This document shows positions 6,589 to 6,605 of a stretch of 6,605 nt of DNA, piece after piece. The stretch is from Flavobacteriales bacterium (GTDB taxonomy: Bacteria > Bacteroidota > Bacteroidia > Flavobacteriales > Flavobacteriaceae). A program made the position numbers and the translations under genes. The notes beneath the pieces were generated by a model, which ran no database searches, was not told where the DNA came from, and saw nothing but the letters and a program-made list of their open reading frames with translations. Each line of letters starts with the position of its first letter. The stretch's first letter is position 1. The stretch lies in assembly GCA_027065935.1 (NCBI GenBank), contig JAMONI010000318.1, positions 1 through 6,605 of the forward strand. The letters are read 5' to 3'.

Positions 6589-6605
6589 ATGAAAAATTAT
6601 ACACT
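6589..6605 (+). CDS. Start of a third gene of the operon (partial, runs off the window)
   Basis: An ATG follows the preceding TAA with no gap (TAAATG) and opens a frame reading MKNYT to the window edge. The tight spacing suggests translational coupling with the lipoprotein gene. Only five complete codons are visible, so neither product nor certainty of translation can be judged. Confidence 0.45.

Noticed and set aside
1..6605. Mobile element, CRISPR array, toxin-antitoxin or defence system
   Set aside because: No transposase, integrase, terminal inverted repeats, spacer-repeat pattern or defence domain was seen on either strand; the genes read as core metabolism and envelope functions.

Overview
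The window looks like ordinary chromosome from a member of the Bacteroidota, most likely a flavobacterium-like lineage. Three things point there: a C-terminal type IX secretion (T9SS) sorting domain, lipoproteins with Bacteroidota-style signal peptides, and promoter-like elements matching the Bacteroidota consensus (TTTG, about 19 nt, TAnnTTTG) rather than the E. coli -35/-10. GC content is moderate by eye and similar across the genes, with no visible sign of recent transfer. No insertion sequence, CRISPR array, tRNA or rRNA was seen.

Layout. (1) Bases 3-1358, plus strand: the 3' part of a large secreted protein ending in a T9SS sorting domain. Its frame is open to the left window edge, so the N-terminus is missing. 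(2) 1463-2119, plus: a YceI-family lipoprotein with its own candidate promoter, followed by a strong intrinsic terminator (2149-2180). (3) 2204-3907, plus: a bifunctional FtcD, with glutamate formimidoyltransferase fused to formimidoyl-THF cyclodeaminase. A bidirectional terminator (3909-3936) separates it from (4) 3952-5103, minus: a short-chain-type acyl-CoA dehydrogenase. (5) 5104-5303: a divergent control region with a good promoter for the dehydrogenase, a partial promoter for the rightward genes and an array of TTTCA-type repeats. (6) 5304-6605, plus: a tight run of an exported TPR protein, a lipoprotein of unknown function and the first codons of a third gene, very probably one operon.

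The genes do not form one pathway. FtcD feeds histidine-derived one-carbon units into the folate pool, but no other histidine-utilisation gene lies in view. The acyl-CoA dehydrogenase belongs to fatty-acid or branched-chain amino-acid catabolism. The T9SS cargo, the YceI lipoprotein and the TPR/lipoprotein operon are cell-envelope or secreted products. No clearly new system is evident. The parts most worth a second look are the uncharacterised rightward operon at the end, the repeat array in the divergent region, and the recurring TATTTTT(G/A) elements placed very close to start codons.
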